NCBI RefSeq assembly: GCF_041435195.1
Contig: NZ_CP108106.1
Location: forward strand, 1,922,001-1,986,000
Source of the DNA: Streptomyces sp. NBC_00224
GTDB lineage: Bacteria; Actinomycetota; Actinomycetes; Streptomycetales; Streptomycetaceae
Reading direction: 5' to 3'
Length of the DNA stretch: 64,000 nucleotides
Shown here piece after piece: positions 16,974-24,997 of the stretch (position 1 is the first letter of the stretch; each line of letters begins with the position of its first letter). Below the pieces are notes generated by a model. The model ran no database searches. It had not been told where the DNA came from and was given only the letters and a program-made list of their open reading frames with translations. The position numbers and the translations under genes were made by a program.

Positions 16974-18695
16974 TCAGAAGAGGAAGTAACGCTGGGCCAT
17001 GGGCAGTTCGGCGGCGGGCGCGGGCTCGACCGCCTCGCCGTCGATGGTCACCGTGAAGGTGTCCGGGTCGACCCTGACGTCCGGCAGTGCGTCGTTCTCG
17101 CGCATGTCCGCCTTGCCCACCCGGCGGGTGTTCTTGATGGCGGTGAACTTCTTGTCCAGGCCCAGTCGTTCGGGCAGCCCGTCGTCGAGGGCGGCCTGCG
17201 CCACGAAGTTGAGCGAATTGGCCGCCGGGGCCTTTCCGTGCGCGCCGAACATCGGACGGGGCAGCACCGGCTGGGGCGTGGGGATGGACGCGTTGGCGTC
17301 GCCCATCTGCGCGTACGCGATCTGGCCGCCCTTGATGACGAGCTGCGGCTTGACGCCGAAGAACGCGGGCTCCCACAGCACCAGGTCCGCGAGCTTGCCC
17401 GGTTCGACCGAGCCGATCTCGCCGTCGAGGCCCTGGGCGACCGCCGGGTTGATCGTGTACTTGGCGACGTAGCGGCGCGCCCGGTGGTTGTCGGCCCGCC
17501 CGTCGCCCGCGAGCGCTCCCCGGCGCACCTTCATCACGTGCGCGGTCTGCCAGGTACGCAGGATGACCTCGCCGATCCGGCCCATCGCCTGGGAGTCGGA
17601 GGAGAGGATCGAAATGGCGCCCAGGTCGTGCAGGATGTCCTCGGCTGCGATGGTCGAGGGCCGGATACGGGACTCGGCGAACGCCAGGTCCTCCGGCACG
17701 GCCGGGTTGAGATGGTGACAGACCATCAGCATGTCGAGGTGTTCCTCGATGGTGTTGACGGTGTGCGGCCGGGTCGGGTTGGTGGAGCTGGGCAGTACGT
17801 ACGGCTCGGAGACCACGGTGATGATGTCCGGGGCGTGCCCGCCGCCCGCACCCTCGGTGTGGTACGCGTGGATGGAGCGGCCCGCAATGGCGGCGAGGGT
17901 GTCACCGACGAAGCCCGCCTCGTTCAACGTGTCGGTGTGGATGGCGAGTTGGGCGCCGGTCTCGTCGCAGACGCCCAGGCAGGCGTCGATGACGGCCGGG
18001 GTCGCGCCCCAGTCCTCGTGGATCTTGAATCCGAGGGCGCCGCCGCGCAGCTGGGAGTGCATGGCCTCGCGCGACGTGGTGTTGCCCTTGCCGAGCAGGC
18101 CGATGTTGACGGGCGCGTTCTCCAGGGCCGCGAACATCCGGGCCAGATGCCAGGGGCCGGGGGTGACGGTGGTGGCCTTGGTGCCCTCGGCGGGGCCGGT
18201 GCCGCCGCCGACGAGGGTGGTGATGCCCGAGGAGAGCGCCTGGTCGACGAGGGTGGGCGAGATGAAGTGGACATGGGTGTCCACCGCGCCCGCCGTGAGG
18301 ATCTTCCCGTTGCCCGCGATGATCTCGGTCTCGGGGCCGATGACGAGGTCCGGGTGGACGCCGTCCATGGTGTCGGGGTTGCCCGCCTTGCCGAGCGCGG
18401 CGATCCGGCCGTCCCGGATGCCGAGGTCCGCCTTGACGATGCCCCAGTGGTCGAGGACGACGACTCCGGTGATCACGGTGTCGGGCGCGCCTTCGGCACG
18501 GGTGGTGCGGGCCTGACCCATCGACTCGCGGATCACCTTGCCGCCGCCGAACACCGCCTCGTCGCCCGCGCGTCCGGGTCCGCCGCAGCGGTCCTCCTCG
18601 ATCTCGACGAGCAGATCGGTGTCGGCGAGCCGAATGCGGTCGCCGGTGGTGGGGCCGAACAGGTCGGCGTACACGGCACGGTGGAGCTCAGCCAT
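16974..18695 (-). CDS. ureC: Urease alpha subunit UreC
   Basis: UreC is the catalytic subunit that hydrolyses urea to ammonia and carbamate. The 573-residue protein carries HVHF near residue 137 (nickel-binding histidines), the carbamylated lysine in FKIHEDWG (about residue 222), [23 protein letters not shown], and the mobile flap MVCHHLNP with its cysteine and catalytic histidine. Every active-site residue I can check is present. Its ATG overlaps the ureB stop by eight bases (ATGGCTGA), so B and C are translationally coupled. Confidence 0.98.
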   Translation of the reverse strand: MAELHRAVYADLFGPTTGDRIRLADTDLLVEIEEDRCGGPGRAGDEAVFGGGKVIRESMGQARTTRAEGAPDTVITGVVVLDHWGIVKADLGIRDGRIAALGKAGNPDTMDGVHPDLVIGPETEIIAGNGKILTAGAVDTHVHFISPTLVDQALSSGITTLVGGGTGPAEGTKATTVTPGPWHLARMFAALENAPVNIGLLGKGNTTSREAMHSQLRGGALGFKIHEDWGATPAVIDACLGVCDETGAQLAIHTDTLNEAGFVGDTLAAIAGRSIHAYHTEGAGGGHAPDIITVVSEPYVLPSSTNPTRPHTVNTIEEHLDMLMVCHHLNPAVPEDLAFAESRIRPSTIAAEDILHDLGAISILSSDSQAMGRIGEVILRTWQTAHVMKVRRGALAGDGRADNHRARRYVAKYTINPAVAQGLDGEIGSVEPGKLADLVLWEPAFFGVKPQLVIKGGQIAYAQMGDANASIPTPQPVLPRPMFGAHGKAPAANSLNFVAQAALDDGLPERLGLDKKFTAIKNTRRVGKADMRENDALPDVRVDPDTFTVTIDGEAVEPAPAAELPMAQRYFLF

Positions 18696-18999
18696 CGAGG
18701 GGACCTCCGGTCTCGCCGCGCAGCCCGCTGACGATCCGGCGGCCGGCCAGCGGCACGAGCTCGACGTCGACGGGGATGCCCGGCTCGAAGCGCACGGCGG
18801 TGCCCGCGGCGATGTTCAGCCGCAGCCCGCGGGCGGCGGCGCGGTCGAAGTCCAGGCCGGGGTTGGCCTCGGCGAAGTGGTAGTGCGAGCCGACCTGGAC
18901 GGGCCGGTCGGCGGCGTTGAGGACGGTCATCGTGGTGGTCTCGCGGCCCTCGTTGAGGGCGACGGGCTCGTCCGCGAACAGGATCTCTCCGGGAATCAT
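18688..18999 (-). CDS. ureB: Urease beta subunit UreB
   Basis: The 103-residue beta subunit packs against UreC in the urease trimer. It begins [19 protein letters not shown] and contains [18 protein letters not shown] and [10 protein letters not shown], all standard. The gene starts 15 bases after ureA and overlaps ureC by eight bases. Separate A, B and C genes are the usual bacterial arrangement. Confidence 0.97.
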   Translation of the reverse strand: MIPGEILFADEPVALNEGRETTTMTVLNAADRPVQVGSHYHFAEANPGLDFDRAAARGLRLNIAAGTAVRFEPGIPVDVELVPLAGRRIVSGLRGETGGPLDG

Positions 19000-19014
19000 G
19001 GCGGCGCTCCCCCG

Positions 19015-19317
19015 TCAGACGATGGGCTCGTGGACGGTGACGAGCTTGGTGCCGTCCGGGAAGGTCGCCTCGACCTGTACGTCGTGGATCATCTCCGGGA
19101 TGCCCGTCATGACGTCGTCGCGGGAGAGCACCTTGCGTCCGGACTCCATGAGTTCGGCGACGGTGCGGCCGTCGCGGGCGCCTTCGAGGATGTGCGAGGT
19201 GATGAGCGCGACGGCTTCGGGGTGATTGAGTCTCACCCCGCGGGCGCGGCGCTTGTCCGCGACGTCCGCGGCCACATGGATGAGCAGTCTCTCCTGCTCG
19301 TGCGGCGTCAGTTGCAC
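19015..19317 (-). CDS. ureA: Urease gamma subunit UreA
   Basis: The 100-residue gamma subunit shows the invariant [18 protein letters not shown] start and the [20 protein letters not shown] and [18 protein letters not shown] blocks. I chose the GTG at 19317, giving MQLTPHE as in other UreA proteins, because GAGGTGG stands 5-12 bases upstream; a GTG at 19326 would cover that ribosome site. It is the first gene of ureABC-FGD. Confidence 0.95.
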   Translation of the reverse strand: MQLTPHEQERLLIHVAADVADKRRARGVRLNHPEAVALITSHILEGARDGRTVAELMESGRKVLSRDDVMTGIPEMIHDVQVEATFPDGTKLVTVHEPIV

Positions 19318-19387
19318 GCTTCCCACCTCACAGTCGTGCCCGGAACGGGGGAATCCCGCCTCGACGCTGCGGGACCCCAGCCAAGTT

Positions 19388-19467
19388 CAACACTCTGTTG
19401 ACCTGCGGTTCACGGCTCCGCAACCAGGCATTGCACGTTACGGCGGAAGTTTTTCCGGCTCGTTAAC
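19388..19467 (-). promoter_or_regulatory. Urease promoter region with repeats; possible GlnR-type half-sites
   Basis: The 210 bases before ureA hold no gene. On the minus strand TTAAC-N6-GAAAA (within 19451-19466) resembles the gTnAC-N6-GaAAc half-sites of the nitrogen regulator GlnR, which is known to control urease in Streptomyces, and GTAAC follows. Closer to the gene a small palindrome CAACA-CTC-TGTTG lies at 19388-19400. The GlnR match is imperfect in spacing. Confidence 0.4.
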
Positions 19468-19527
19468 TGACGCTTTGCATATCCATGGCCAATGCATCCA
19501 TCACCGGCTCGGGCGATCCGGAGCCCG

Positions 19528-19809
19528 TCAGTCACCCGCCGGCGGCTGACGGTGCTCGGCGGCGATGCCGAACCGGCGCCGTTCGCCGGGAGCGGACGCG
19601 CCGTGGCGCACCGACGACACCGAGCTGATCACCTGCTCCTCGGCCGGCTCCGCCGCGCTTTCGAGTCGTTCCAGGTCAGCGGCGGACACCAGGGCGACGA
19701 GGGGCTTGCCGTGCCGGGTCACGACGACGCGCTCCCCGCCGTACACCACGCGGTTGATCAGCTCGGCGAGCTCAGCTCGGGCTTGCGTCACCGGAATCTC
19801 ATAGGCCAT
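19528..19809 (-). CDS. Phd/YefM-family antitoxin, no toxin gene adjacent
   Basis: The 93-residue protein is a typical Phd/YefM fold: [21 protein letters not shown], then [27 protein letters not shown]. Such proteins repress their own promoter and neutralise a Doc, RelE or YoeB toxin through a disordered C-terminus, here the last 40 residues. Starts at 19818 or 19821 (MMGS- or MGS-extended) are also possible. No toxin-like ORF lies downstream (the urease promoter follows) or upstream (clpP is divergent), so it is orphaned or acts in trans. Direct and inverted repeats in the shared promoter are its probable operator. Confidence 0.88.
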   Translation of the reverse strand: MAYEIPVTQARAELAELINRVVYGGERVVVTRHGKPLVALVSAADLERLESAAEPAEEQVISSVSSVRHGASAPGERRRFGIAAEHRQPPAGD

Positions 19810-19826
19810 GCTCCCCATCATAACGG

Positions 19827-19853
19827 CCTGTACGTCCTGTACATTTTTTACAG
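19827..19853. promoter_or_regulatory. Operator-like repeats in the antitoxin/clpP divergent promoter
   Basis: CCTGTAC is repeated at 19827-19833 and 19836-19842 (9-base period), and CTGTA (19837-19841) forms an inverted repeat with TACAG (19849-19853). The block lies 18-44 bases from the antitoxin start and 30-56 bases before clpP, where a Phd-type autorepressor would control both directions. Confidence 0.6.
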
Positions 19854-19882
19854 AGACATCGGCACGAGAGAAGAGGTACGTC

Positions 19883-20515
19883 ATGCACGGCCCGTCCGCC
19901 CGCCACGTCCTGCCCGAATTCTCCGAGCGCACCTCGACCGGGGTCCGCACCCTCGATCCGTACTCCAAGCTCCTGGAGGAGCGGATCATCTTCCTCGGCA
20001 CCCCCGTCGACGACACCGCGGCCAACGACGTAATGGCCCAGTTCATGCACCTGGAGCACGCCGACCCGGACCGCGACATCTCGCTGTACATCAACTCCCC
20101 CGGCGGCTCGCTCACCGCGATGGCGGCGATCTACGACACCATGCGGTTCGTCACCTGCGACGTGGAGACGGTGTGCATGGGCCAGGCCGCCTCGGCCGCG
20201 GCCGTGCTGCTGGCCGCGGGCGCCCCGGGCAAGCGGCTCGCACTGCCCGGCGCGCGGGTCCTGATCCATCAGCCCTCGGTCGCCGAGCCGATCCAGGGAC
20301 AGCCGTCCGACCTGGAGATCTACGCCAATGAACTCCAGCGCGGACGCGAGCTGTTGACGGAGCTGCTGGCCCGGCACACCGGGCGGTCCGTCGAGCGGAT
20401 CAGCGCCGACATCGAGCGGGACACCATCCTCGACGCCACCGCGGCCGCCGAGTACGGGCTGGTCGACCACGTCGTCACCAGCCGCAAGAACTCGGCCCCG
20501 GCGCAAGGGAGGTAG
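19883..20515 (+). CDS. clpP: ATP-dependent Clp protease proteolytic subunit (solitary ClpP paralogue)
   Basis: The 210-residue serine protease subunit forms barrels that degrade proteins fed by Clp ATPases. The triad is complete: serine in [11 protein letters not shown] (canonical form GQAASMGA), histidine in RVLIHQPS, and aspartate in [11 protein letters not shown]. The N-terminal hydrophobic-pocket loop is present around [10 protein letters not shown]. Instead of the usual tandem clpP pair, one gene is followed four bases later by a small unrelated ORF. AGAAGAGG precedes the ATG at 19883. It is divergent from an orphan antitoxin; Clp proteases are known to degrade antitoxins, which makes the pairing notable. 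Confidence 0.93.
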   Translation: MHGPSARHVLPEFSERTSTGVRTLDPYSKLLEERIIFLGTPVDDTAANDVMAQFMHLEHADPDRDISLYINSPGGSLTAMAAIYDTMRFVTCDVETVCMGQAASAAAVLLAAGAPGKRLALPGARVLIHQPSVAEPIQGQPSDLEIYANELQRGRELLTELLARHTGRSVERISADIERDTILDATAAAEYGLVDHVVTSRKNSAPAQGR

Positions 20516-20519
20516 AGCC

Positions 20520-20828
20520 GTGCTGCCGGAACTTCCGCCGCTGCCCGCGCTGACGCGTGCCGAGGGCGAGTTCATCGACGCGTACCTCGACGCGCTCGAC
20601 AGGCTGGGCCGGATCAACCCCGCCCGGCACCGCGACACCTACGGCGCGCTACGGGCCGCGCAGGCGCTCGTCGGGCAGGCCGTGGCGCTGCGGGACGCGC
20701 TGACGACCATGCATCGGCGCGGCGAGTCGGAGCTGCACTCCGAGACGCTGGCGCGGGCCCTTCGGCTGCTCGACGGGGAGCGCCGGGCGGGCCGTCTGAC
20801 GGTGCCGCCGCCGTCATCCGCGAGTTGA
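20520..20828 (+). CDS. Small helical protein in operon with clpP, function unknown
   Basis: The 102-residue product is not a family I recognise. It begins with a proline-rich MLPELPPLPALTRAEG and continues as predicted helices rich in A, L and R with no cysteine or catalytic motif. The GTG start at 20520 is backed by GGGAGG (20508-20513) inside the end of clpP, and only four bases separate the genes, so the two are co-translated. A role as an adaptor, chaperone or regulator of this ClpP is a reasonable guess from context only. Confidence 0.72.
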   Translation: MLPELPPLPALTRAEGEFIDAYLDALDRLGRINPARHRDTYGALRAAQALVGQAVALRDALTTMHRRGESELHSETLARALRLLDGERRAGRLTVPPPSSAS

Positions 20829-21139
20829 CGCTCCGGTGTCCGTGCACCCCCGCGCGGGTACGAGTCGGCCTCCCCCGTTCGCACCATCCGATGGTCCGAA
20901 CGACGTACCGCAGGTGTTGCTCCGAATGCGCAGACACCGAACGGAATGAATCGTTCCAGCGCCGGTGCGACGCAGGTCGGACAGCCCGTCAGGAGCGTTG
21001 AAACATAGATGTACACCTGAATGGGTCAGTCGTGAGGAGCCTCACAAAACGCCGTTTCGGCTCGGAAATCCGACACTTCGTGGGTCAAGATCCCTTCCGA
21101 CGACAAGCCCCCGCCACCGCGGCGGGGCGGTCCGGGCGG
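20829..21139. other. Gene-free region upstream of the riboswitch
   Basis: No convincing gene is seen. It contains a 13-base palindrome ACCATC-c-GATGGT (20883-20895), a hairpin GTGAGG-ag-CCTCAC (21032-21045) and a 7-bp stem CCCCGCC/GGCGGGG (21109-21127). The transcription start of the NlpC/P60 leader should lie near its right end. Confidence 0.5.
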
Positions 21140-21320
21140 ACGCCGAGTCCTGCCGCCGCACCCGGATGACTGGTCGACTGAGTGGATCGGCAGGAGTGGA
21201 GGACCCAAGCAGTGCGGGCCCACCGGGAGACCGGGAGGCCCTTGGGGTGAAGCCGCGCGAGCGGCCGGGCATCTTCGCCAGTCCGAACCCGACAGGTCAT
21301 CCTTCGCAGGCGGTTTGACG
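21140..21320 (+). ncRNA. Cyclic di-AMP riboswitch (ydaO/yuaA type) candidate
   Basis: The leader of the NlpC/P60 gene carries the conserved blocks of this class in order: GGAGGACCCAA (21199-21209), CTTGGGGTGAAGCC (21241-21254), and near the gene CCGAACCCGACAGGTCATCC followed by TTCGCAGGCGG (21283-21313). In actinobacteria this RNA commonly precedes cell-wall hydrolase genes and turns expression off when c-di-AMP is high. The 5' boundary is approximate; CCTGCCGCC near 21151 could pair with the 3' end. Confidence 0.85.
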
Positions 21321-21331
21321 AAGGGTCGCGC

Positions 21332-21805
21332 ATGACTGCGCAGAATTACGTCCCGTCCCTGTTGAGTCGAGTCGGGGCGGTCTCCGCCCTCACGCTCGCC
21401 GCCGTCGGCGGCACGATGCTGGTGCCAGGAGCCGGCAGTGAGGCGAGCGCCGCGACACTCGCGACGAAGGCGCTCAACGTCGCCGCGTCGAAGAAGGGCG
21501 CGCCTTACAAGTACGGTGCCAGCGGCCCGTACCGGTTCGACTGCTCGGGGCTCACCCTCTACTCGTTCAAGCAGGCGGGCAAGAAGCTGCCCCGCACCAC
21601 CCAGCAGCAGTACAACAGCACCCGGCACATCTCGTCGTCCGCGCGCCAGCGCGGGGACCTGGTGTTCTTCCACTCCGGCTCGAACGTCTACCACGTGGGG
21701 ATCTACGCCGGGAACGGCAAGATATGGCACTCCCCCAAGACCGGGTCCGTAGTGCGGCTGGAGAAGATCTGGTCCAAGGGCGTCTGGTACGGGCGCGTGC
21801 GCTGA
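21332..21805 (+). CDS. Secreted NlpC/P60 family cell-wall peptidase
   Basis: The 157-residue protein has a signal peptide (SLLSRVGAVSALTLAAVGG, cleavage near ASA at about 39-41) and one NlpC/P60 domain that cleaves peptidoglycan stem peptides. The triad is Cys71 in FDCSGLTLYSF, His121 in VYHVGIYAG, and the third polar residue in IWHSPKTG. There is no other binding domain, so it is a minimal hydrolase. AAGGG precedes the ATG at 21332. Expression is probably governed by the upstream c-di-AMP riboswitch. Confidence 0.95.
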   Translation: MTAQNYVPSLLSRVGAVSALTLAAVGGTMLVPGAGSEASAATLATKALNVAASKKGAPYKYGASGPYRFDCSGLTLYSFKQAGKKLPRTTQQQYNSTRHISSSARQRGDLVFFHSGSNVYHVGIYAGNGKIWHSPKTGSVVRLEKIWSKGVWYGRVR

Positions 21806-21836
21806 CGCACGGCACGAGGGCCTGTCCGGTGGTACG

Positions 21837-21876
21837 GCGGGCCGGTGAGCGCCGCCGCTTGCGCTCACCGGCCCGC
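21837..21876. terminator. 16-bp perfect hairpin between convergent genes
   Basis: GCGGGCCGGTGAGCGC and its exact complement flank an 8-base loop between the NlpC/P60 gene and the convergent ATP-binding protein gene. Confidence 0.85.
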
Positions 21877-21906
21877 AGCCGGATCACCCCGCTCCCGGCG
21901 GAGCGC

Positions 21907-22338
21907 TCAGCTCTGGACCGGTACCGTCCACGGCAGCGCGATCCAGACGGTCTTGCCGCCCTCCGGCGTCGGGGTGACCGACAGCCGCCCCCCGCACTCG
22001 GCGGCGAGCCAGCGGATGATCACCATGCCGCGCCCGTTGTCCTGCTGGACGGCGGCGGGAAGACGTTTCGGCCAGCGGGGATGGCTGTCGGTGACACCGA
22101 TGTGGAGCTGCTCGTCGCGCTCCAGGCGCAGCTCCACGGTGAACGTGGGCGACTGGCCGAACGTATGCTGCACGGCGTTGGTCGCGAGCTCGGAGACGAT
22201 CAGGCGGATCGTATCGGCGGTGTCGGCGTCCGACGGAAGACCCCATTCGGTGAGTACGCCGACGACGTGTCTACGGGCGACGGAGACCGAGGCGGGATCG
22301 CTCGGCAGAGTGACGGTTGATTCTTGGTGGTCTGCCAT
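21907..22338 (-). CDS. ATP-binding protein, anti-sigma/SpoIIAB-like kinase fold
   Basis: The 143-residue protein is a single HATPase domain: N-box in RLIVSELATNAVQHT, G1 region in IGVTDSHPRWP, and NGRGMVIIRWLAAECGG as the ATP lid. These small proteins are numerous in Streptomyces and act as anti-sigma factors or partners of neighbouring XRE and DUF397 genes. The ATG at 22338 has AAAGGGA upstream; a longer frame reaches 22443 without a ribosome site. Divergent from the XRE regulator, forming the common three-gene set. Confidence 0.88.
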   Translation of the reverse strand: MADHQESTVTLPSDPASVSVARRHVVGVLTEWGLPSDADTADTIRLIVSELATNAVQHTFGQSPTFTVELRLERDEQLHIGVTDSHPRWPKRLPAAVQQDNGRGMVIIRWLAAECGGRLSVTPTPEGGKTVWIALPWTVPVQS

Positions 22339-22580
22339 GGCGACGCTGTCCCTTTCCCACCCGGGCCGGCCTGCTGGGCTCGTAGCGAGCGGACAAACGC
22401 GAGGACGCCCCGGACTTGTGCTTCGCGCCAGAGTGCCACTCATCGTGCCGCCGGATGCGCCGATCCACCAAGATGTGCATATATCTGTCCCTCAAAGCGG
22501 TGAACTCTGCGACGAAGGACCGTATTTGGGCGCCACACTTGCCCATCGCCCGAATCCCGGCCGGGCGGAAGGAGGCCGAC

Positions 22581-23438
22581 ATGTGGCACGGGCCCGCGGT
22601 ACGCCGCCGCAAACTCGGCGAGGAACTGCGCCGGCTGCGCTGCGCGGCGGCCCTCACGAGCGGCGAGGTCGCCGGGCAGCTGGGCTGGCACCAGTCCAAG
22701 GTGAGCCGGATCGAGACCGGCCGCAGCGGGGTGAAGCCCGCCGACGTGGCCCGGCTCCTTGAGGTGTACGGGGTGGCCGACCCCGAACTGCGGGCGCTGC
22801 TCGAAGCGCTGGCGGGGGCGGCGGACGGGCGCGGTGGCCAGTGGTGGCAGGCCTACCGCGGGCTGCTGCCGCCGCAGTACCGGGACTTCATCAGCCTGGA
22901 GTCACAGGCGTCGGCGGCGCGCACCCTGGAGACGTCCGTGGTGCCGGGGCTGCTCCAGACGCCCGAGTACGCCCGCGCGGTGACCCGGGCGGCCCTGGGC
23001 TGGCCGGACGCGGCGCGGGTGGACTCCCTGGTGGAGGTGCGCCTGGCGCGCCAGGAGGTGCTGCGGGCCGATCCCCCGCTGGAGCTGAGCGCGGTGGTCG
23101 ACGAGGCGGCACTGCACCGCGAGGTGGGCGGGGCGCCCGCGATGCGGCGACAGTTGCGCCATCTCCTGGAGGCGGCTCAGCTGCCGCAAGTCCGGTTGCG
23201 GGTGGTGCCTTTCAGCAGCGGTGGCCATATCGGGCTCACCGGGCCTTTCATTATCTTCTCCTTTCCGAACATTTCCGATCTGGACGTTGTGGTTATCGAC
23301 CACTTGACGAGTAGCCTCTATCTCGAACGGAGAGAAGACCTTGAGGCGTACAGCGCCGCGTTCCACATGGCCGAGGCGCAGGCCCTCTCGTTCAAGGAAT
23401 CATTGAATCTCATCGCCGGGATGGCTGACGGCGTGTAA
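22581..23438 (+). CDS. XRE-family regulator with DUF5753 domain
   Basis: The 285-residue protein has an N-terminal helix-turn-helix (LTSGEVAGQLGWHQSKVSRIETGRSG, about residues 22-48) and a DUF5753 ligand domain with TSVVPGLLQTPEYARAV. Proteins of this class control morphological development or antibiotic production in Streptomyces and usually neighbour a DUF397 gene, as here. GGAAGGAGG stands before the ATG at 22581. The end of the gene is less GC-rich than its surroundings (23240-23330), hinting at a different history. Confidence 0.92.
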   Translation: MWHGPAVRRRKLGEELRRLRCAAALTSGEVAGQLGWHQSKVSRIETGRSGVKPADVARLLEVYGVADPELRALLEALAGAADGRGGQWWQAYRGLLPPQYRDFISLESQASAARTLETSVVPGLLQTPEYARAVTRAALGWPDAARVDSLVEVRLARQEVLRADPPLELSAVVDEAALHREVGGAPAMRRQLRHLLEAAQLPQVRLRVVPFSSGGHIGLTGPFIIFSFPNISDLDVVVIDHLTSSLYLERREDLEAYSAAFHMAEAQALSFKESLNLIAGMADGV

Positions 23439-23448
23439 GGGAGGCATG

Positions 23449-23694
23449 ATGCCCGCACCCCTCGCGCATGTACCTTCCAGCACTTCTCTGAACGGTGCGC
23501 AGTGGCGGCGCAGCAGCCGTAGTACAGGAATGAACAATTGCGTCGAGGCCGCATTCCTCGACGCCGGACTGCTCGCCGTCCGTGATTCCAAGCGGACCGC
23601 CGGACCCGCGCTGCTCTTCGGAGCGCGGGCCTGGCACAGCTTCCTTTCCGGCCTGCCGGTCGAGCTCAACGAGGCGCCCGACAGCAGGAGTTGA
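23449..23694 (+). CDS. DUF397 domain protein
   Basis: This 81-residue protein shows the DUF397 pattern: [32 protein letters not shown] and the ending [13 protein letters not shown]. Its role is as a small partner of the upstream XRE protein; biochemical function is unknown. It starts 10 bases after the XRE stop. ATG at 23449 gives better spacing from GGGAGG (23439-23444) than the ATG at 23446. Confidence 0.88.
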   Translation: MPAPLAHVPSSTSLNGAQWRRSSRSTGMNNCVEAAFLDAGLLAVRDSKRTAGPALLFGARAWHSFLSGLPVELNEAPDSRS

Positions 23695-23710
23695 GAATGC
23701 GAACGGGGGA

Positions 23711-24853
23711 CTAGGCGGTGGGCCCGGTCCGCAGGATCGTGTCCACCGCCCACTGGATCTGAGACTCGCTCAGATCGGCCCGGGCGGTCAGCCGCAGCCG
23801 GGAGATGCCGTCCGGCACCGACGGCGGCCGGAAGCACCCCACCGCCAGACCCGCGCCCCGGCAGTCGGCCGCCCAGGCCACCGCCCGCTCCGGCGACGGC
23901 GCCCGCACCGAGACCACGGCCGCGTCCGGGCGCGCCGCCTCCAGGCCCGCCGCCGTCAGCCGTTCGTACAGTTCGGCGGCCACGGCCCGGGCCCGCCCCG
24001 CCCGCTCCGGCTCGGCCTCCAGGAGCCGCAGCGCCGCGAGCGCGCCGCCCACCGCCGCGGGTGCGAGCCCGGTGTCGAAGATGAACGTACGGGCGGCGTT
24101 GACCAGGTGCCGGATGACCCGGGCGGGGCCCAGGACCGCGCCGCCCTGACTGCCGAGCGACTTCGACAGGGTGAGGGTGGCCACCACGTCGTCCGCGCCC
24201 GCCAGCCCGGCGGCGTGCAGCCCGCCCCGCCCGCCCTCGCCCAGGACTCCCAGGCCGTGGGCGTCGTCCACCACGAGCGCCGCGCCGAACTCCCGGCAGG
24301 CGGCGGCGAGTCCGGGCAGCGGTGCGGCGTCGCCGTCCACCGAGAAGACCGAGTCGCTCACCACGAGCGCGGGCCCGCCGTGGGCGTCCAGGGCCTTGCG
24401 TACGGCCTCGGGGTCGGCGTGCGGGACCACCTCGGTCTCCGCGCGCGACAGCCGGCAGCCGTCGACGATCGAGGCGTGGTTGCCCGCGTCGGAGACGATC
24501 AGCGCGTCCCGCTCGCCGAGGGCGGTCAGCGCGGCGAGGTTGGCCGCGTACCCGGAGGAGAACACGAGCGCCGCCTCGAACCCGCAGAACCGGGCGAGCG
24601 CGTCCTCCAGCTCGGTGTGGAGCGCGGTGGTGCCGGTGACCAGGCGCGATCCAGTGGATCCGGCGCCCCAGCGCAGCGCCGCGTCGGCGGCGCCCCGGGT
24701 GACCGCCGGGTGCCGGGTGAGCCCCAGGTAGTCGTTGCTCGCCAGATCCAGGAGGTCCTGGTCGGCGGCGCGCGGCCGCAGCACCCGTACGAGACCGGCG
24801 CGCTCGCGCCGCTCGGTCGCTCCGTCGATCCAGTCGAATGGCGCTCGGGGCAT
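23711..24853 (-). CDS. bioF: 8-amino-7-oxononanoate synthase
   Basis: BioF joins pimeloyl thioester and alanine in the first ring-forming step of biotin synthesis, using PLP. The 380-residue protein has [41 protein letters not shown] and the PLP lysine in [11 protein letters not shown]. The ATG at 24853 gives the standard length. It is divergent from bioBAD and ends close to the DUF397 gene, with which it converges 16 bases apart. Confidence 0.96.
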   Translation of the reverse strand: MPRAPFDWIDGATERRERAGLVRVLRPRAADQDLLDLASNDYLGLTRHPAVTRGAADAALRWGAGSTGSRLVTGTTALHTELEDALARFCGFEAALVFSSGYAANLAALTALGERDALIVSDAGNHASIVDGCRLSRAETEVVPHADPEAVRKALDAHGGPALVVSDSVFSVDGDAAPLPGLAAACREFGAALVVDDAHGLGVLGEGGRGGLHAAGLAGADDVVATLTLSKSLGSQGGAVLGPARVIRHLVNAARTFIFDTGLAPAAVGGALAALRLLEAEPERAGRARAVAAELYERLTAAGLEAARPDAAVVSVRAPSPERAVAWAADCRGAGLAVGCFRPPSVPDGISRLRLTARADLSESQIQWAVDTILRTGPTA

Positions 24854-24911
24854 GGTGGAGATCCCTTTTGTAGGCAGCGGACAGACCCTATTCCTGGACG
24901 GGCGAGGTCAG

Positions 24912-24931
24912 GGTGTGGCAATACACACACC
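24912..24931. promoter_or_regulatory. Inverted repeat in the bioF/bioB divergent promoter
   Basis: GGTGTG-N8-CACACC (24912-24931), with a nested GTGTG-N6-CACAC, sits between the divergent biotin genes. Symmetry and position suggest an operator for a biotin repressor; it does not match the BirA or BioQ sites I know. Confidence 0.45.
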
Positions 24932-24997
24932 TTCCGGGAGCGCAGTTGTACGATCCCTCCTTGGCTGGGGCGGGGGTTTTCGGCAAGGATCGGCGCC

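Noticed and set aside
19327..19527. Toxin gene paired with the Phd antitoxin
   Set aside because: No frame downstream of the antitoxin resembles Doc, RelE, YoeB or another toxin; the space is the urease promoter.
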